Source of the DNA: Schizochytrium sp. CCTCC M209059
Taxonomy: Eukaryota > Sar > Bigyra > Thraustochytrida > Thraustochytriidae
Direction: 5' to 3'
Length of the DNA stretch: 64,000 nucleotides
NCBI GenBank assembly: GCA_000818945.1
Contig: KN805388.1
Coordinates: 337,420-401,419 of the forward strand
Shown here piece by piece: positions 1 to 9,382 of this stretch. A program made the translations under genes and the position numbers. Every line of letters begins with the position of its first letter. Positions within the stretch are counted from its first letter, which is position 1. The notes beneath the pieces were generated by a model that was not told the origin of the DNA, searched no databases, and saw nothing but the letters and a program-made list of their open reading frames with translations.

Positions 1-137
1 GTGAGCTTGGGCGCACCGTCTTCTTCAGCGCCGACCTCGGCGCCGTCGAGAAGCGCGTGCACGCGGTTCACCAGCAGCGTGTCGCCACGCAAGGGACCCG
101 CGCCCGTGCCCGCGGGCCGCCTCCGCTTCTTGCCCAT
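1..137 (-). CDS. 5' end of an unidentified gene (partial)
   Basis: An ATG on the minus strand at 137 opens a frame that runs off the left window edge (45 codons). The peptide starts MGKKRRRPAGTGAG and continues with a leucine/valine-containing stretch (LLVNRVHALLDG). The basic start could be a nuclear or nucleolar signal. No domain is recognisable in so short a piece, and a GC-rich frame of this length could be open by chance. The lower-GC sequence to its right (138-410) would be its promoter and 5' leader. Confidence 0.35.
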   Translation of the reverse strand, partial: MGKKRRRPAGTGAGPLRGDTLLVNRVHALLDGAEVGAEEDGAPKL

Positions 138-410
138 CGTGTCGCGCGGATGGTTGGCCGTCGCGAGCTTGGGTGTTTGCTCAGATTTGATCAGTGCTTG
201 CCCATTTTGATCAGACGTCAGGCAGGCAATGAATGGGTGGCTTTGCGTAGTTTGCCTGCAATTCTGTCCCTTCTACCACTTTGACGCCACGATGGGTGGA
301 CGCGAGGGTGGTATACTATGATAATGACCGATTGTCATGGCCAGTTGATCGATTGCCATTGCCATTGATTTGATTGATTGATTACCATTGATTACTATTG
401 ATTGATTACC

Positions 411-987
<577 letters not shown>

Positions 988-1080
988 GGACGTTGCCGTG
1001 AATGATGGAGAGAACAGACTCCATGGAAAGTTATGTGCAGAAATGGTCAGTGTTCAGCAAGCCAAACTAATCTAATCAAG

Positions 1081-3720
1081 TCACTCAATGTAAAAGGACC
1101 AGAAACGACGAGTTGAGGAGCGCGAGTTTTTCGGGCGCGATAGGCCTGAAATGAGATCGTCCTCGGAAATAGGAACGTTGTTGAAATCGACGCCATGTGC
1201 GACCCAATGACGGAGAAGATCCGGGAGACTCCATTGACGGCCACGAAAAATAACGGGTTCGTCGACTTTCTGGCCAAAAAGGTCGCGCAGGCTCCGGCGC
1301 AGCGAAACGCCACGAGCCTCTGGGATCTCTTCCCAGCGAATTTCGGCCGCAACAGACTCGCGGCGAAAACGCTGCCACTCTGGCCACGTTTCTAAAAACG
1401 CATCGACTTGCTCCTCACTAATGGCAAGCGCCTGCTGACGAGCAGCGTCGATTTCGCGATCCTTGATTTCCATGAACTTGGGAAAGTGCATGGCCAGCGC
1501 AGACACTGGTAGGTCGAGGTCCTCGAGCAAAGCAATCTCAAAACGTAAGTACACGCACACGTCGTCGACGAAGCCGAGCGAATTGCACTTGGCCATGGCA
1601 TGTTCGTGCACGACCTGGAGATTCATCACACGGCGCGCAAGAGCCCGGAGTCTCGATTCGCTTCCGCGCGCGCGCGCAGTCTCTACGAGCAACTGCATTT
1701 GGTTCAAAGCCCAAATTGGTTTGTCATCGCAAGCATCGGTACTATCAACCATGCGAAGAATGACCTCCTCGCGCGCCACCTCGTCACTGACGAGGATCCC
1801 AAGGACCTCGAGAACCCGCATGGCGAGTCGGGGGCGCATCTCGGCCAAGAGAAACTCCTTTGCACCTCGCAGGCGCGAGAGAAAGACGAGCACGCCACGT
1901 TTGCTTGCATCGTCTACCACATCGCTGACATCTTCAGCTGTAAAGTCAAGAGACACCGGGTCGCCGTGCTCGTCCGCCGCATACGTGCTCCAGAAAGCGA
2001 CGGCCTGTGTAAAACTCTCAAATGGCGGCACGTCCACCGTCTCTTCGTTCTGGCGGTTGACGCGCAACGAGACGTGGAACCGCAAAAACGGGGCCTCCAC
2101 ATTGCGCAGCCACTCGAGGGCCGAAACGCCGAGCCCAGAGCTGCCAAGGTAGACTTCGTGGGGCTCGCCATCCTCGCGGGCTTGCCAACCGAGCATTTCT
2201 GTAGGAAGCGAGTCGAGGGCCTCGCACCTCTCAAGGTACACGTCGCCTCCCACGACAAGATCGGCCGGAAGGCTCGTCAGATTGACGCACGAATTGCAAT
2301 TGAGATCACGCTCCACCACCAGCGTCTGCGGGAGCTCCTCGATGGAGCGCAGCGCGCTGCAATCCAAATTCCCATGAACGATGAGACGGCGTCCGAGAGT
2401 GCGGAGGCCCCGCAAACCGCCGCACTTGAGGTCTCCACCGACCTCGAGAACCTCGGGCAAGGCGCGCACGCCGGTTGACTGCCGGAGTGTCAAGTCTCCA
2501 GCGACCATAATCTTTTCCGGGAGACCCTGGAGTGACTTGCAGCTTGAGAGGTCCAGATTGCCGCCCACCTCCACCGTATTAGGCAAGTGGGCCAGAGAGG
2601 AGCACCATTGAAAGTTGCAGTCGCCCTGCACCCGCAGCGCCACGGGGATCTCGACAAGGGCCGGGCACTTGCGGCAGTCCACTTCGGCAAAGCCTTCAGA
2701 AGCATACGGTAGCTTACGCAGCGCGCACGCGGGAGTGACAATGTCGGGAAGCGTCCGCTGAAAGGAGGGCTCGGCACCGAATGGTCGAGCTGCTCGCACA
2801 GCGGCTTCGAGACCGACTTGTGCAATGCTGGAGCCTCGCGTTCTCGCGGCGATATCGTCCTGCTCTGCTTCGAGATCCTCGGCGACGGCGGCGGCGGCAG
2901 CGGCGGCGGCAGAACCGGGCGCCGCGTGCGGGATTTCGCTTAGCGTGCTGCGACGCCGGGCGGTGATTTGGTACCAGCGTCGGTCCGAAAGGGCTTGCGC
3001 TCGCTTGACGGTGTCGACGCCGGCCCAGAGGAGATTCTCCCACGACGCGCGAGGCCGCGCATGGCGCAGCTCGTTGCGCAGATGGAGGAGCGCGTCCGTG
3101 GACCATTTCCCAGGCTGGATCTCGAAGCCTTCGCCGAGAGAGTTGAATCGTGGGCAAAGATCGATGATGAGGCTGCCCTCGATGCGCGTATTGTCGGGAA
3201 GCTTGATGAGCATCGGGCAATCACGCAGGAAGAGCGCCACGTCGCGCAAAAGGAGCGGCGGAAGGTTCGTGTCGGTGACCTTTGTGAGCCGCAGCACCCT
3301 GGCGCGGGGCTCCTGGTTGGCGGCTGCGGCCCGCACCTCGCTGCGCAGGTTCGGCTCGACGACGAGCCGGCCGTCCTCGTCGACGCTGAGCGCGAAGCGG
3401 CTCAGCTCCTTGACGATCTCGCTGTTGTCGATCCCGCGCACGACCTCTTGGGTGCGCTCGTCCCAGTCGTCGGAGGCGCGGTGCGCGACGAGCTCCTCGT
3501 CCTCGTCCTCCGCGCTCTCCCCGATCGCCCTCGCCAGCTCCTCGCGCAGCTCCTCGCGCTCGCGCCGGACCCGCTGCGCGCGCAGCACGGGCGTCAGCAT
3601 CTGCAGCAGCGACCTCGACCGCTCCGCCACGCGCCGCCGCCTCGACGCGCGCGCCTCCGGGCTCCCCTCGCCCTCGCCCCGCGCCGCCGCGCCGCCCTCC
3701 TCGGCCCCGCCGCGCACCAT
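1081..3720 (-). CDS. LRR-NEL protein, candidate E3 ubiquitin ligase
   Basis: 879 residues from ATG 3720 to TGA 1081; the frame is open further upstream into an assembly gap but that part is low-complexity. Residues about 350-510 carry at least six repeats of about 21 residues of the form V-x-G-(D/N)-L-x4-C-x2-L-x2-LP-x2-L, with a related repeat near 165-195. Residues about 563-800 resemble the NEL (novel E3 ligase) domain of IpaH/SspH-type bacterial effectors. A Cys-x-Asp motif (C664-D665-D666) is followed by ALNQMQLLV, an RVMNLQVVHEHA helix, FVDDVCVYLRFEIALLEDLDLP, and a W-P-E-W end. In that family the Cys forms the ubiquitin thioester. The N-terminus (1-100) is charged and rich in Arg/Glu; there is no signal peptide. 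Activity and the eukaryotic role are inferred; the NEL call rests on motif order read by eye. Confidence 0.8.
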   Translation of the reverse strand: MVRGGAEEGGAAARGEGEGSPEARASRRRRVAERSRSLLQMLTPVLRAQRVRREREELREELARAIGESAEDEDEELVAHRASDDWDERTQEVVRGIDNSEIVKELSRFALSVDEDGRLVVEPNLRSEVRAAAANQEPRARVLRLTKVTDTNLPPLLLRDVALFLRDCPMLIKLPDNTRIEGSLIIDLCPRFNSLGEGFEIQPGKWSTDALLHLRNELRHARPRASWENLLWAGVDTVKRAQALSDRRWYQITARRRSTLSEIPHAAPGSAAAAAAAAVAEDLEAEQDDIAARTRGSSIAQVGLEAAVRAARPFGAEPSFQRTLPDIVTPACALRKLPYASEGFAEVDCRKCPALVEIPVALRVQGDCNFQWCSSLAHLPNTVEVGGNLDLSSCKSLQGLPEKIMVAGDLTLRQSTGVRALPEVLEVGGDLKCGGLRGLRTLGRRLIVHGNLDCSALRSIEELPQTLVVERDLNCNSCVNLTSLPADLVVGGDVYLERCEALDSLPTEMLGWQAREDGEPHEVYLGSSGLGVSALEWLRNVEAPFLRFHVSLRVNRQNEETVDVPPFESFTQAVAFWSTYAADEHGDPVSLDFTAEDVSDVVDDASKRGVLVFLSRLRGAKEFLLAEMRPRLAMRVLEVLGILVSDEVAREEVILRMVDSTDACDDKPIWALNQMQLLVETARARGSESRLRALARRVMNLQVVHEHAMAKCNSLGFVDDVCVYLRFEIALLEDLDLPVSALAMHFPKFMEIKDREIDAARQQALAISEEQVDAFLETWPEWQRFRRESVAAEIRWEEIPEARGVSLRRSLRDLFGQKVDEPVIFRGRQWSLPDLLRHWVAHGVDFNNVPISEDDLISGLSRPKNSRSSTRRFWSFYIE

Positions 3721-3779
3721 GCTATGCTCGCGCGTCTGCACGTGCCGCGGCGCACACCCTCCCGGCGGCCAGCTCCGTC

Positions 3780-3890
3780 TTCTCAGCTCAGCTCCGCTCG
3801 ACTCGTCTCCGCTCAGCTCGGCTCGGCTCCGCTCGGCTCGGCTCCGCTCCGCCCGGCGCGGCTCCGCTCGGCTCTGCTCGGCGCCGCGCT
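3780..3890. repeat. Degenerate GCTCG/GCTCC pentanucleotide tract
   Basis: Imperfect repeats of GCTCGGCTCC type immediately upstream of the LRR-NEL start codon (3720), next to the assembly gap. It is probably in the 5' leader. The strong strand asymmetry (CT-rich on +, GA-rich on -) probably contributed to the failed assembly beside it. Confidence 0.75.
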
Positions 3891-3941
3891 GCCCGCGTCT
3901 GCCGCGGGAGCGGTCTGGAGCGAGGCGTCCGTCCTGGCGGG

Positions 3942-4048
3942 NNNNNNNNNNNNNNNNNNNNNNNNNNNNNNNNNNNNNNNNNNNNNNNNNNNNNNNNNNN
4001 NNNNNNNNNNNNNNNNNNNNNNNNNNNNNNNNNNNNNNNNNNNNNNNN
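3942..4048. other. Assembly gap (107 N)
   Basis: Run of N between GGCGGG and CCCGCCCGCCCG. The flanks are GC-rich simple sequence. It lies in the 5' region of the LRR-NEL gene, so its promoter or an upstream exon could be missing. Confidence 0.99.
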
Positions 4049-4497
4049 CCCGCCCGCCCGACGGCGTGGCTCTCTCGCCGAGGTCCGCCGTTGGGTTTTT
4101 GCTTTGCACGCGCTGCCGCTGCTGCCTCCCTCCCTCCCCCTCTCTTCCGTTCGCGCACTCATGCCTCAGGCTGCCCCGCGCAGGAGACCGGCACGAGCAG
4201 CAGCAGCGTCGATACCTCGAGCCCCGCCTCCTCCCCGTCTCGCCGCGCGATCACGCGGAGAACGGCCGCACCGGCGCCGGGGAAGATCGTGGCGTGCGAG
4301 CGTCGATCGATCCGAGGCAGCGCAGAGCGGGAGGATGAAGACAAGGTCATGACGGAGAGGAGAGCGCGATCGATGGCAGAGAGGGAGATGCAGGGGCCGT
4401 GGGGAGGGGAAAGGAAACGGAGCGATCTGCAGGCTAGGCTGTGCGCGGGATCCGCGCGAAAGACCCCTTCGACAGGATGGCGGTCATCGTGAACAGG

Positions 4498-4541
4498 AGA
4501 GGAAGGAAGGAAGGAAGGAAGGAAGGAAGGAAGGAAGGAAA
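4498..4541. repeat. (GGAA)n microsatellite
   Basis: About eleven GGAA units immediately after the stop codon of the ABC transporter gene (which ends at 4548 on the minus strand). It would be transcribed as a CU-rich tract in that gene's 3' UTR. Confidence 0.9.
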
Positions 4542-4547
4542 TAACAA

Positions 4548-6584
4548 TTACTTGGCGATACGCGACAAGTCCCATCGGCCCGCCCCGTGGAGGGTGAGCT
4601 TGTGAGAGTGAAAAGACTCGATCGTGACGCGATGCCCCACGCTAACGTAGGCCTGACAAGACGTCGCGAGAAGCTGGTGCATGCGTGCCTCGGCAGCCAT
4701 GTCCAGCGCAGAGGTAGCCTCGTCCAGAAAGACGAAGCGAGGCTTGCGCAGAGAAATGCGGCAAAAAGCGATGCGCTGCTGCTCGCCCACCGAAAGTTCG
4801 TCGGACCAACGCAAAACAGTGTCGAGCCCTTCGGGGCAGCGCCCCTCAAGGTGGCTCAGCCCAACGACGTGCAACACACGCATCGCTTCAGCATCTCGAT
4901 GCTGTGGGACCTCGTCCCGTGGCGTCGGGTAAAAGAGCTGCTCGCGCAGGCTCCCGAGCGTCATGTACGGCTGTTGCGGGATGAACATGATATCGTCCTT
5001 GAACGGCCGAGTAATTGTGCCAGCGGCACCGTTCATTGCCAGTCCCTGGATGCAGCGCAACAAGCTCGTCTTTCCAAATCCGCTGCCTCCGGTGATGAGA
5101 AGGCGATCGGTGCCTTCGAGAACAAGATTGAGCCGCGACACGAGCACACGACCTCGATACTGCAAGGTCACCTCGTTGAGCTCAAGCCAGGCATCCGAGG
5201 AAGACTGCGGCGTGCGCTCAATGAGCGAGGCGCCACCACCCTCATAGTCCCCAACTTCCGCCTCTTCAAGTTTGTTGAGACGCGAATCCTTCGAGGAGCG
5301 CAGCATGCCATGCAGCTGGTCCGTGACGGCTTTGAGGCGCGAAAAGTCGTTAATGTTCTCTGCGAGAATCATGAGATGGAAGAGTACCTCGTCAAAGGCC
5401 TCCGAGGCCTGAAGCACGGCGGCCAATTGCGAGGATACTGAAGCTGGGCTTTCCGCGCTGCCATTATCGTCGCCGTGATTGCACGCGTAGCTGTGCTCAT
5501 GCGCATGCGCATGCGCATGTGCCGACGCATGGCTATGGCCATGAGAACTGGCGTGGCTGTGGCCGTGCGCAGGCAAAAGCGCCTCTGCAGCAGCTTCTGC
5601 TGAAGTCGAGCCAGAGACCGAGGGGGAACCAGCCTGCGCGAGCACTAAATAAAAAGGCAAGAGACCCGCCACCTTGCGAAACGTTGACGAGAACATTTGC
5701 ACCAGATCGCGCTGTTGACTGCGCTCCCAACCACGACTGAGCTTGGTCAGGTGGCGATCCCGCAGCGTTTCAACCTCTTGCGCCGCGCCATCGTAAAAAG
5801 CAATCGACTCAGCGTTGTCAAGAACCCTCGTGAGAGCGTAACGAAAGTCGTTGGTGGCCTCGCGCTCAAGACGATACAGTGAAGGCAGGCTCTTGCCGAC
5901 AAAGAGTGTCGAGGCGGTCCCGAGAACTGCAAGACGCTGCGAAGTTGTGGCAAGGCTTCGCGAGGGTCCCGCAAGCATGCGCGTGAAAAAGTACAGGTGA
6001 ATCGCCGCTTGCACGGACTCCAAAAGGAGACCGAGACTCAGAGTAACGAACTTGTCCACACCTTCCGCCACGTGCTGGTCGATGCTCAGTTCGTCATGTC
6101 CGTCCTCGGCGGGGACATGATCCGTGCCATTCCTGAGGTCCTCGGGCGGGCGCAATCGGGCGCACGCGAGGTCTACATAATCGCGGAGGAGACGATTTGT
6201 GAGGCAGGTTGACCACGCCGCGTGCAGGCCGCGCAGCACGTGCTCGTAAAAGGCGTCGAGTGGCGAGAGCAAAAGTAGGAGCCCGAGCTTTCGCGCCAGA
6301 GTTGCGCTGAAGCGGTCCGTGCCGGCCGCAGTCAGGACATCTCTTGTCGCGGCCGCTAGAACCGTAGCGGCTTTGCCTCGTACAATCTGCAGCGCCAGCA
6401 CAGCTGCGAGACGCAGCCACGCCTCCTTCCTCGGTCGCACGAGGCGATGAGAGGGTTTGCCAGAAAGACTGCGACTCTTGTCTCCGCGCGCTTTCTGGTC
6501 CTTGTCCTGGCCTTGTCCTTGGCCTTGCTCCTCCTGCAGCCAGAAGAGCCGCGCCACTGCGACCCACCTTGCAGCCGTTTCCAT
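4548..6584 (-). CDS. ABCD-type (peroxisomal-like) ABC half transporter with His-rich loop
   Basis: 678 residues from ATG 6584; the frame extends upstream only to a TTG. The N-terminal half is a single membrane domain of the ABC_membrane_2 type: a segment SIDQHVAEGVDKF followed by a hydrophobic helix matches the conserved NPDQR-type loop of ABCD/SbmA-like transporters. The nucleotide-binding domain is complete: Walker A GGSGFGKTS (499-507), signature LSVGEQQR (597-604), Walker B FVFLDEATSALD and H-loop VGHR. ABCD proteins dimerise and move acyl-CoAs or related substrates into peroxisomes or out of lysosomes; the location here is inferred. Residues about 338-370, inside the membrane domain, form an insertion with twelve histidines, unusual for this family. 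The divergent neighbour is the FAD monooxygenase at 7721, 1.1 kb away. Confidence 0.9.
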   Translation of the reverse strand: METAARWVAVARLFWLQEEQGQGQGQDKDQKARGDKSRSLSGKPSHRLVRPRKEAWLRLAAVLALQIVRGKAATVLAAATRDVLTAAGTDRFSATLARKLGLLLLLSPLDAFYEHVLRGLHAAWSTCLTNRLLRDYVDLACARLRPPEDLRNGTDHVPAEDGHDELSIDQHVAEGVDKFVTLSLGLLLESVQAAIHLYFFTRMLAGPSRSLATTSQRLAVLGTASTLFVGKSLPSLYRLEREATNDFRYALTRVLDNAESIAFYDGAAQEVETLRDRHLTKLSRGWERSQQRDLVQMFSSTFRKVAGLLPFYLVLAQAGSPSVSGSTSAEAAAEALLPAHGHSHASSHGHSHASAHAHAHAHEHSYACNHGDDNGSAESPASVSSQLAAVLQASEAFDEVLFHLMILAENINDFSRLKAVTDQLHGMLRSSKDSRLNKLEEAEVGDYEGGGASLIERTPQSSSDAWLELNEVTLQYRGRVLVSRLNLVLEGTDRLLITGGSGFGKTSLLRCIQGLAMNGAAGTITRPFKDDIMFIPQQPYMTLGSLREQLFYPTPRDEVPQHRDAEAMRVLHVVGLSHLEGRCPEGLDTVLRWSDELSVGEQQRIAFCRISLRKPRFVFLDEATSALDMAAEARMHQLLATSCQAYVSVGHRVTIESFHSHKLTLHGAGRWDLSRIAK

Positions 6585-6706
6585 GGCCTCTCGCTGTGCC
6601 CGCACGCCGTGCAAAAGGCCGCAGATTGGCGATTGGGATTCTGCAAGTTCTTTCCATTTCCTTTTTCAAATGAGGATCGAAGCAACAAGCGCATCAAAAT
6701 CCGCAA

Positions 6707-6714
6707 TAGGCCTA
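6707..6714. promoter_or_regulatory. TAGGCCTA palindrome upstream of ABC transporter
   Basis: A perfect 8-bp palindrome 123 bp upstream of the ABC transporter ATG (6584). The same octamer recurs at 6921, 16177, 44843 and 44849, always outside coding sequence. A regulatory role is inferred from recurrence only. Confidence 0.4.
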
Positions 6715-6907
6715 TCCGAATGAGAGCATCCGAGTCATGATGCCATACTTGCCAGCGTCGCGCTTGCATCGTGTGCAATTGCGTCTCGCCACAACCGGCA
6801 AAGATCGTCCGTGCGAGAGAGAGTGGCTGCTGCCATAACAATCCTAGTAATCGCGATAAGTTTGTAAATCTTCTGCCCATGGCCAAAGACAAGATTCTCT
6901 CTCTGCG

Positions 6908-6956
6908 GACGTAGACCTTCTAGGCCTACGTCAAGACTAGAATGTCTACGTCAAGA
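6908..6956. promoter_or_regulatory. Cluster of three CTACGTC elements (bZIP/CRE half-site-like)
   Basis: CTACGTCAAGA occurs at 6926-6936 and again at 6946-6956, exactly 20 bp apart, and its inverted core GACGTAG lies at 6908-6914. A TAGGCCTA palindrome overlaps the middle copy (6921-6928). TACGTCA is the core recognised by ATF/CREB-type bZIP factors in eukaryotes. The cluster lies between the divergent ABC transporter (start 6584) and monooxygenase (start 7721), so it could serve either. Confidence 0.45.
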
Positions 6957-7542
6957 GAATGTTCTCACAGACATTGGTGGGAGAGAGCCTGGTCTGCTTC
7001 ATTTCATTGTGATCTTCGCCACGTATAAGTGAAGCTGAAGGGCCCCAAGAGAGGCGAAAATCTTCGGCTACTACTACAACATAGCCAATCGTCGAATGCT
7101 GTAGAATGTTTGACATTTCGCCGATTTTGCGCTGACAAAGAAGGGATCGCCGCCCCTTCTTTCATGCGCTTTCCGTCTCTCTCGTGCAGCATCTTCGCGC
7201 GTCTTGGGCTTCTACGAGGTCTGGGACACCCGAGTCATTCGCAGCCGCTTGTGCCTCTTCACTCTTAACGAGGGCGGACGAGTGCGCAGAAGAAAGTAAA
7301 GCGGCAAGCAGGCGCGGCCAGGACCGCGTGCGCGCGGCGTGCGCGCGGCCGGGGCGTGGAGGGTGGGGTGGGGCGCAGGCGGAAGGGAGAGAACGGGGAG
7401 GGGGGCTTGGGCTTGAGGGGAGAGCGACGGGAGCATCGGCACAGGAAGTCGGCGTCGCTTCGCTCAGATCAGAGGCCGCAGGGGCTACATCGTGGTGTTG
7501 CGTGCTTCAACTTTAGGTGAGCGAGCGTGCGTCTGTGCGTCT

Positions 7543-7671
7543 GTGCGTGCGTGCGTGCGTGCGTGCGTGCGAAAAAGCTGTCACTTGCTTGCTTACTTGC
7601 TTGTCTACCTGCCTGTCTGCCTGCCTGCCTGCCTGCCTGCGATCACGCTTGCTTGCTTGCTTGCTTGCTTG
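7543..7671. repeat. Consecutive GCGT, CTGC and CTTG tetranucleotide tracts
   Basis: Three simple-repeat runs in series (GCGT at 7543-7571, CTGC at 7610-7640, CTTG at 7647-7671) ending 50 bp before the monooxygenase ATG, so probably in its promoter or 5' leader. Together with similar tracts before HGH1/TSTD2 and the kinase they form a recurring 5' pattern in this window. Confidence 0.85.
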
Positions 7672-7720
7672 AGCGCAGCAAAAAGAAGAAGAAGCAGAAA
7701 AAGAAGTGACTACAGTCGCG

Positions 7721-8890
7721 ATGCAGAAGCCTCTGCGCGTGGTCATCGCGGGCGCAGGCGTCGGTGGCCTCGTCGCGGCGCACGAACTTTTACACAGACT
7801 GGGCGACCGTGTGCACTTGCGAATTCTCGAGGCAGCACCTGCCCTGCGTCCAAAGCTCGGTGCAGGATTTTCTCTATCAGGCGGCCTGCAATGTCTGCGC
7901 CAGATCCCAGCCATCAAAGATAGACTCGATGACATTAGCGTCAAACCAACAACCTTTCGTACGGTTTGGGAAGACGGCACGACGCTAGCGTCGTTTTCCG
8001 CCCATGATCTCGTTGGCGATCCACCCGCCTTTGCCCAATTCATGCGCGACGAGCTGCAAATCCTGCTGTACAAGTCGCTCCCCAAAGGCATGGTCGAATG
8101 TGGACAGCGCGTCGTTTCTGTAAATCAAGAGCATCGCATGGTCCTAACGCGCAAAGAAGAGATTCCTTACGACCTGCTCATTGGAGCAGATGGCATTAAG
8201 AGCCAAATTCGAAGCGAGCTCTTTGACAAGTCCTGGGACCGCCTGTATTCGGGGCTTTCGATTTATTACTGTGTGATCCCGGACTCTTTGGTTCAACAGT
8301 ATGGGGACTTTCGGTTCCAAGAGGGCGCCATCACAGAGACAGTGGGCAAGGGAAGCTCGCAAATCTCCTTTGCGTGTGGTAGTAAGCGCGAGTGGACGTT
8401 CTCGTACAGCTATCGATCTCCTCAACCGCCAAACGCAAGAGAGTGGGCCGCTACTGACGAGGCCATTTTTGAAAAGACAAACGAAGTCACAAAGTACGCG
8501 TCGCGTGCGATGAACTTTGGTCTTTATCACACCCCTCCACGGTCCGTGTCATGGGTCAAAGACCGCGTCGTCCTCATGGGTGACGCCGCACACGCCACGA
8601 CGCCATTCATGGGCCAGGGTGCAAACCAAGCAATTCAAGATGCCACATGCTTGGCGCGTCTGCTGGCCGAGAACCCGAGCGAAGTTGATGCGGCGCTCGC
8701 GCAGTTTTACAAGATACGTGAACCTGTGACTTCGCGCATTATCGCCGCGTCCAAGGTTGCCGGCAAGCTTCGCACCGCTGACAATATTTTTGAGCGAGCT
8801 GTGCGTCATCTTGCATATCGCGCCATGTTCGCCAACGAGGGCGCCATCTTCAAGTACCGTTTTCCTGCTGAGACCAGCCCGGTCGTGTGA
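7721..8890 (+). CDS. FAD-dependent monooxygenase (class A, salicylate hydroxylase/zeaxanthin epoxidase-like)
   Basis: 389 residues from ATG 7721; an in-frame GTG lies five codons upstream but ATG is taken as the start. The Rossmann FAD motif GAGVGG is at residues 11-16, the DG motif GADGIKSQIR near 160, and the GD motif GDAAHATTPFMGQGANQAIQDA near 285, which together define the group A aromatic hydroxylase/epoxidase fold. The enzyme should use FAD and NAD(P)H to hydroxylate or epoxidise a small molecule; the substrate cannot be read from sequence. No signal peptide or membrane anchor is obvious. A closely related but broken copy follows on the same strand 0.5 kb downstream, so this gene arose from, or gave rise to, a tandem duplication and is the intact member. 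Confidence 0.9.
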   Translation: MQKPLRVVIAGAGVGGLVAAHELLHRLGDRVHLRILEAAPALRPKLGAGFSLSGGLQCLRQIPAIKDRLDDISVKPTTFRTVWEDGTTLASFSAHDLVGDPPAFAQFMRDELQILLYKSLPKGMVECGQRVVSVNQEHRMVLTRKEEIPYDLLIGADGIKSQIRSELFDKSWDRLYSGLSIYYCVIPDSLVQQYGDFRFQEGAITETVGKGSSQISFACGSKREWTFSYSYRSPQPPNAREWAATDEAIFEKTNEVTKYASRAMNFGLYHTPPRSVSWVKDRVVLMGDAAHATTPFMGQGANQAIQDATCLARLLAENPSEVDAALAQFYKIREPVTSRIIAASKVAGKLRTADNIFERAVRHLAYRAMFANEGAIFKYRFPAETSPVV

Positions 8891-9382
8891 GCTTTTGTCT
8901 CCTTGACTGTTGTTATTCTCTCCCTTCTTTTCGATCCCAAAGCAGTCGACTTTCAGGCCGCCGGTAGAATATCTATATATATGTATGTTGCGAGCATCCT
9001 GCGCCAGGCAGGGCCGCATATTATTCCTAAAAGTCAGTATATCGTGATCTTCGTGTTTCACGTGGCGATCCTTGTGACTTGAGTTGACAGTCTACTTGCT
9101 GATTTGCTGTCTCGAGTGGCTCGCTGACGGTGAATCTCGGCATGACGCACCAATCGATTTGCAAGGCTTTGAACGCGCCATACCTGTCCGCCATCGATTG
9201 TCAGCAGTGCCCTACCTGACTTCCATGGTCCTCTTCTCTCTTCCTCTTTACAGCCTCGCGTGCCGCATCATTGACGCGCTGTGCCTGAATACTTACAGCC
9301 AAAACAATTCCCATCTTGCACCATAACGTGGCTGCAAGCGAACGAGCGCCGCCCGGCAAAGACGAAATATCGAGCGCATGTG
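8891..9382. other. Intergenic spacer between monooxygenase copies
   Basis: 492 bp with AT-rich stretches (TATATATATGTATG near 8970-8985). It holds the 3' end of the intact gene and presumably the old promoter of the decayed copy. No gene, RNA or repeat array is recognisable. Confidence 0.6.
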
